A stretch of 64,000 nt of DNA from Letharia columbiana (lineage: Eukaryota > Ascomycota > Lecanoromycetes > Lecanorales > Parmeliaceae): the NCBI RefSeq assembly GCF_014066305.1, contig NW_023501038.1:930001-994000 (forward strand), written 5' to 3'. A program made the position numbers and the translations under genes. The notes beneath the pieces were generated by a model. That model saw only the letters and a list, made by a program, of their open reading frames with translations, was not told the DNA's origin and searched no databases. Each line of letters starts with the position of its first letter. Position 1 is the stretch's first letter. This document shows, piece after piece, positions 59,480-64,000 of this stretch.

Positions 59480-60681
59480 GGAAGGGAATGCTTGTAGCAA
59501 TACTTTCGATATATGAATTAATGCACCATCATGATATTCTGTTCAGAAAGCCTGGCCTATAGCCACTTCATGAAGCCCTGGAATCAGTCTCAAGCCGTGA
59601 TGTTGTTCAGGTACGAGCATGCATAAAAAGAATTTTAGTTATAGCGTATTCCCATGGATGGTAAAGGAGCACTCTTCTCCTCTTCTTTCCCCTCTTTCCC
59701 TGACTGTTGATGTCATATAAGCAGCAGCAGTCTCGCATAACCGTTCACAGTGCAGCATCAATTTTCCCACCACCACAAGGAAACCAGCTCCGACTGCCAA
59801 CACATATTTCAAAAATCACCTCCGTGTGCTCTTTCGCGGGGCAGATGCTATTCAAAAGAGTTTATCCTCCAGTATCAACAACGAAGAAACATCATCTATT
59901 CCATCACTATCACAGCAGTATCGTCCCAGCATACTTGCCTCTATTAGCATAGTTTTTGTTGCTGGACCCCCTCAAAGCAATGGTCGGAAGAACAGTGGTG
60001 TTTGTGTATGTATAGAAAGGAGAACAGTTGAGGAGATGAAGCACGCGGGCCCCAGAAGCGGTATAAGTATATGTGTTTCGGGAAAGGACAAGGTTAGGCA
60101 GTGTAGAAACCTGCTCCAATTGGTAAATGACCTTGAGCCAAAATGCGCTCAGTCCTAAAACTTTGCCCTCTACCTGTATAGTACGCCTCCTAAGCCGAAA
60201 TCGATCCATGTCTCAGAGCAAACCAGCTCACGGGAACGTCCCGTTTCATCACACGAGTAGCTATCACAGGCATCCGTGAACTCGCGGTCAAGATATTTAG
60301 TACCATCCTCCTAGATCTCTACAATCAGGGGAACGATGGTTCAATGTCCCAATTCCAGTGCGAGACGTATCTGAAGCAAGCTTGAATCGAGGAGGAAATC
60401 AAGGCGAGGGGTTGTAGTCTGCGGATGGTTGTGGAAATTCTACGGAGGTGTAGGGTCGTCCGAACCCTGCATCAGCCTTCAACGGTTTGGAAGATTCGGT
60501 TTGGAAGAATCTTCCAGACGCCTGTAGAACTGCTCGCTTCGAGAGAACCTTCACTTGCTGATGCGGGACTGGCTTTGTAAAAAATCCGCATTGCCTTGCC
60601 GACCAATCGTGGCATTTGTCTGACGAAGAACCACTCGATCCCAAGTCACGATACAGTAATGCTGACAACATCACGCAGTAC
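59480..60681. other. Spacer between convergent genes
   Basis: 1.2 kb at the likely right border of the cluster. No gene or transposon was recognised. Confidence 0.4.
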
Positions 60682-62290
60682 TTAATAAGCGATGTCCTTA
60701 TTCTTACTAAGCCTAGCTGCCACCCTCATACAAAATCCAGCAGGTCCTTCTCTCATTCCCGTATTCGGGATCTCTGATGATTCGTCTTTCAACGAGTCAT
60801 GCCGTTGGGGAGTTGAAGGTCCGCAATCAAGTTGAGTGGCGCTCTGCGACCGAGTACTATTCCTCTGCAAGAGACGCTCCAGCTGCTCATCCCCCTCATA
60901 CTTCTTCAGCGCCTCCTCCTTCCAAACCTGATAGGGACCAGGTTGGCTGTTGTCCCCGGCCCACGCAGCTCGCAAGCCCTGGAACATGGCTTCGAAGTCC
61001 TCTTGCTCGTGCGATACCGATCCTCCATTGAAGAACAGGTACCTCTGCATCTTCCTCCCATTGCGAACCAGATGAGCCATATCGTTCCGCCCACGGCGCT
61101 CGAAAATGGCGGCGAATTCCATCTCTTCCGGGCTTAGCCGATTACTGCCGGCGTGGAAATCCCTCACTGGCCAAAGCATGCAGGGGCTGCTGAATGCTTG
61201 CGCTTTGGGTTCCACGGACGCGAATTCCCAGTCGATTATGCCGGTGATGTTGAAGTCGTCGTCAACCAGGATATGGTCACCCTTGTCGTCGAAGTGTTTT
61301 AGAAAGAAGCCGGCGTCGTTGTGCAGCGACAGCACTTCCGGGACCATGTCCTCGCGCCAGCGATGCGAGAGGTAGTTATCTATGGCGAGACTTGACAGCT
61401 CGTTGTTAGCTATGAGCCTTCTCTGATGTGCAAGCATCGCTCTCAAGGATGATTCCAAGGTGTCGAACGGTCCGAGGGTAGTGTTGGGGGAATCGAAGAG
61501 CTGTGACTGCGCGAAACCGCATACCTTACTAGATCCGTTTGATGGGAACAACGACCCTGTAGAATGAAACGAATGCTTCTCCAAGGCAAGGAGAATATCT
61601 GCTAGTTGTTCTAGGACTTTGGTCCTTTGCGCAGGTGTGGTCGTGTCCCACATCAGAGCTGCGCCTTTCATCTTCTCGAGAAGAATGAAAGACACTCCCA
61701 CAGGATTTTCGCTAGACTCGGTCGCGAAGTGGAAGACTTTTGGAGCGGGGATGCCGGTACTCTCCAGATACTTAAGCGTGAAGACCTCACTGAGGAAGAT
61801 GTACGCTTGTGTAGGTTTTGGTGGGAGGAGAGGGTCATCAAGGCGGATCCGGGCCAGCCAGACAACTCCATCTTCAAACTGGACGTCGATGTTGCAGTTT
61901 TGTCCGCCCATCTGGCGTGAAACGGCATCGACGTCGAGATGTCCTTGGCCATCCGGCATAAGCGCGGGAATGGTGCATGATGTACCGTTCCGGAGGCGGC
62001 TAGCCAAGGAGATCAGAGCAGTGGTCTTGACTTGGTAGAGGCGATGTAGAAGATGTTTCTTGTTCGCGGAACTGTATGCGGTCCAGTAAGCATCCGACTC
62101 GGTGTCCTGCTTGGGGATTCAATGAAGTTCGAAGATCGACAGGTATTAGGCCGCAACATACCTGGGAAGGATAGTGGAATGGCAATCGTGAATGTTCGGC
62201 GCAGAAGTGCGAGGAGCAAATCATACAGCTTCCAATATCGCGTTCGGCTGGCTGGGTGCATGACTCATACTCGCAGTCACGAAGTGTCAT
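60682..62290 (-). CDS. APH-fold (aminoglycoside phosphotransferase-like) protein with Cys/His-rich N-terminus, 517 aa
   Basis: Two exons, 62290-62162 and 62106-60682, with a 55-nt intron. The first exon encodes a possible zinc-binding segment (CEYESCTQ, then CMICSSHFCAEH). The kinase-like domain includes VWLARIRL, EYxFILLEKM-type sequence (VSFILLEKMKG), and the catalytic region HNDAGFFLKHFDDKGDHILV followed by DWEFA. In this region the usual Asn of the HxDxxxxN motif is replaced (DHILVD), a feature of this expanded fungal family. It is not an antibiotic-resistance enzyme by default; substrates are unknown. The C-terminal 60 residues are low complexity. Confidence 0.85.
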
Positions 62291-62845
62291 GTTTTCTCTT
62301 CGAGCGTTCAAGACCGGTGCGGCAGACAATCAGGGAGAATCGCGAGCAAAATCTAGGAGCGGAAGGGACAGTGAATGTAGAACGCACAAAGTCGACTTTG
62401 TTGTGCTGGAGCGGATTGCCAGCTACACAAACAAATAACGTGCCTAACTGAGCTTGAGGTTACCATGGTGATCCCGCCTCTAAATTAGCTGATTTAGCTC
62501 TAAACAATGCCCCGCCCACCACACCCTCGCTGTCGGCCTAGATCGCTGACGTGGAGGATCCCTCTTCCTCTCTTTCCTTCACAACCGCTATGACTAGAAA
62601 AAAGTGTTCGGTCATTGAAGGGCCGTTCAAAGAAGAAGTTCTATCGAGTCAACGAGAAGTCAGGCAAGCCTCGCAGGGGAATGTTAGGACTGTACCGTGT
62701 TGGTTCATGGAAATGGTTAACTTCAATAAGAATGCAAAGGAGTCATGTACAGTGGTGGCAGTAGAAGTAGGAGTGCCAGGGAGCGCTAGTGGCGAATAGA
62801 CAAGTCGCTCAAGGCCATGCTTGGTAGTTATCAAGGGACGCGATA
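62291..62845. other. Spacer upstream of the APH-like gene
   Basis: Promoter side of the APH-like gene. No further feature was recognised. Confidence 0.4.
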
Positions 62846-63190
62846 CGTTGGCACCCCATTATTGATACAATGACAGAACTCCCCCCCCAACATCCGGGTA
62901 CGACTTCTGGGCTGGTCGGTTAGGGCGCAGTCTCGAGTGCCTCAAGTGCTGTGGTCTTGCTACCTACAGAGTGCGTCACTCGTGAACAGGAATCTCCCTC
63001 CCTTCGGGGCCCCCTCCTGTACACACTCGCTCCTACACTGTTTGGGTGCACTGGATCTTCAGCAAGACTAGTCTTTCGGGGTTAAGGGTAAGTTGATCAG
63101 GAAAGTGCCCCTAGAAATGCGCAATAGAGTATGTCGGGTCAGACACCCCTCGTACCCGGACACTGTACCCGGATGTGAGGGGTGTCAACG
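62846..63190. mobile_element. MITE-like element with TA flanks
   Basis: 345 bp with terminal inverted repeats CGTTGRCACCCC (12 bp, one mismatch) and subterminal inverted CATCCGGGTAC blocks on both sides. TA flanks it at 62844-62845 and 63191-63192. There is no coding capacity. The right end contains an additional inner inverted repeat, GACACCCCTC / GAGGGGTGTC. Confidence 0.65.
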
Positions 63191-63349
63191 TATCACATGC
63201 CTTTCGTTAAACTGAGGATAAAATGAACGCTCACCTAGTCTCCTTGGTTATGTTTTCCATTTGCTCATGAAGATTATTTCAGACTAGCATTAGCATTTCA
63301 GTGCTTCGGCCGTCCTTTGCAAAGAACCAATAGCCACCACCGACGAAGC

Positions 63350-63906
63350 TCATCTGATGCTATCTGCGACCTCATAGACAAGACTTCCCTCAAGTTCGTC
63401 CAGCATCCAGCCCTCATGTCTAAGCTCTTGCGTCTGTCCTTCAACACCAATCGACTCTCCGCGCTTTTCACTCCTCAGCTCATCATATTTCCCTTCCCAA
63501 GCGCGCGCCTCTCGCCTCGCGCCCAGCTCGCGATTCCTCTGTTTCCACAGCAACCCCAAAGCACCGAGCAATGCTAGCCCAAGCGGTACACCGACTCCAA
63601 GTCCGACCACATTAGACTTATTAGATGAAGATGGCGGATTAATGCATATTGTGGGGTCAGTGGGCGAATTTGCGGTCGTTGATGGAGCGGCTGTGGATGA
63701 GACAGTGACCGTAGCTGTTTCACTACTGTTCGGCGAGATGGAACCGGATGTCCGGTTGAATATTACTCTTCCAGCTCGCACGAAAAAGGGAGCTGTGCTC
63801 CCTTGTGTACTGTTGATGCATGCGTTGGATGATGAGTTGCCCGGTCCACAGCAAAAGGAGGAGTCCTGTTGGAACGGATAGATCGTTACGCCCCAATCGG
63901 TTTGGA
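63350..63906 (-). CDS. Single-pass membrane protein, 3' part (partial)
   Basis: The last exon of a gene whose 5' exons lie beyond the right edge. The acceptor TTTCCTAG is at 63914-63907. The encoded part has a Cys-containing extracellular segment (YPFQQDSSFCCGPGNSSSNA, INSTQGSTAP), a Ser/Thr-rich stretch, one membrane segment (VVGLGVGVPLGLALLGALGLLW) and a charged cytoplasmic tail. This layout is common in fungal cell-wall or surface sensor-like proteins of unknown function. N-glycosylation sequons (NRT, NSS) fit an extracellular N-terminus. Confidence 0.75.
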
Positions 63907-64000
63907 CTAGGAAACAGAAGTGTGAGCGTTGGTCAGTCTTGTGCACATTATGATATCCATGGGGGACAAAACAAGAGGGAGCGAGGGGACAACGATTTTC

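Noticed and set aside
1..64000. CRISPR array or bacterial operon signals
   Set aside because: No regularly spaced repeats; spliced eukaryotic genes throughout.

Overview
The window reads as nuclear DNA of a filamentous ascomycete (Pezizomycotina). Genes have many short GT-AG introns, mostly 49-110 nt. A highly reducing polyketide synthase cluster sits among housekeeping genes, and a sharply bounded, extremely AT-rich block shows the CpA loss and TpA gain typical of repeat-induced point mutation (RIP). I cannot name the genus. Exon coordinates were reconstructed by eye from splice sites, frame and family conservation. Where I give a protein length, the exon lengths sum to a multiple of three.

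Left part (1-26 kb): mostly conserved core genes. These are an SDR (1065-1937), a centrin (2372-3204), a 705-aa AAA+ ATPase (3556-6068), a second SDR (8455-9504), RPB3 (11163-12299) divergent from LSM1 (12603-13364), anthranilate synthase component I (13920-15706) and a mitochondrial dicarboxylate carrier (25166-26254). Between them lie a 957-bp TA-flanked foldback element (9665-10621) that carries a second TA-flanked element inside its left arm, a decayed LYS2 (alpha-aminoadipate reductase) fragment (about 18240-20170), and three unrecognised ORFs.

Middle part (26.9-59.5 kb): a putative biosynthetic cluster. It holds a 2345-aa polyketide synthase (KS-AT-DH-eroded C-MeT-eroded ER-KR-ACP, 26872-34347), a flavin-containing monooxygenase (37063-39044), an epoxide-hydrolase-like enzyme (39921-41126) divergent from a FAD-dependent monooxygenase (41648-43263), a Zn2Cys6 regulator (52211-54604), a second epoxide-hydrolase-like enzyme (55997-57317) and a sugar-porter-type MFS transporter (57689-59479). 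The two hydrolases are both 334 aa and share exon structure, so they are paralogues. The eroded C-methyltransferase and enoylreductase regions suggest that the synthase makes an unbranched, unsaturated chain. The two flavoenzymes and two hydrolases could then epoxidise, hydroxylate and open it. This logic and gene content recall depudecin-type clusters, but that is inference.

The cluster is split by the AT-rich block (44194-51500). Its two edges are about 100-bp direct repeats, so I read it as one heavily RIP-mutated LTR retrotransposon. It is interrupted by a younger gag-only LTR element (46605-48421) with a perfect GATTT target-site duplication. A Tc1/mariner transposase relic lies between the synthase and the flavin monooxygenase (about 35560-36480).

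Right end (59.5-64 kb): an APH-fold kinase-like protein with a Cys/His-rich N-terminus (60682-62290), a 345-bp TA-flanked inverted-repeat element (62846-63190), and the 3' part of a single-pass membrane protein (63350-63906) that continues beyond the window.
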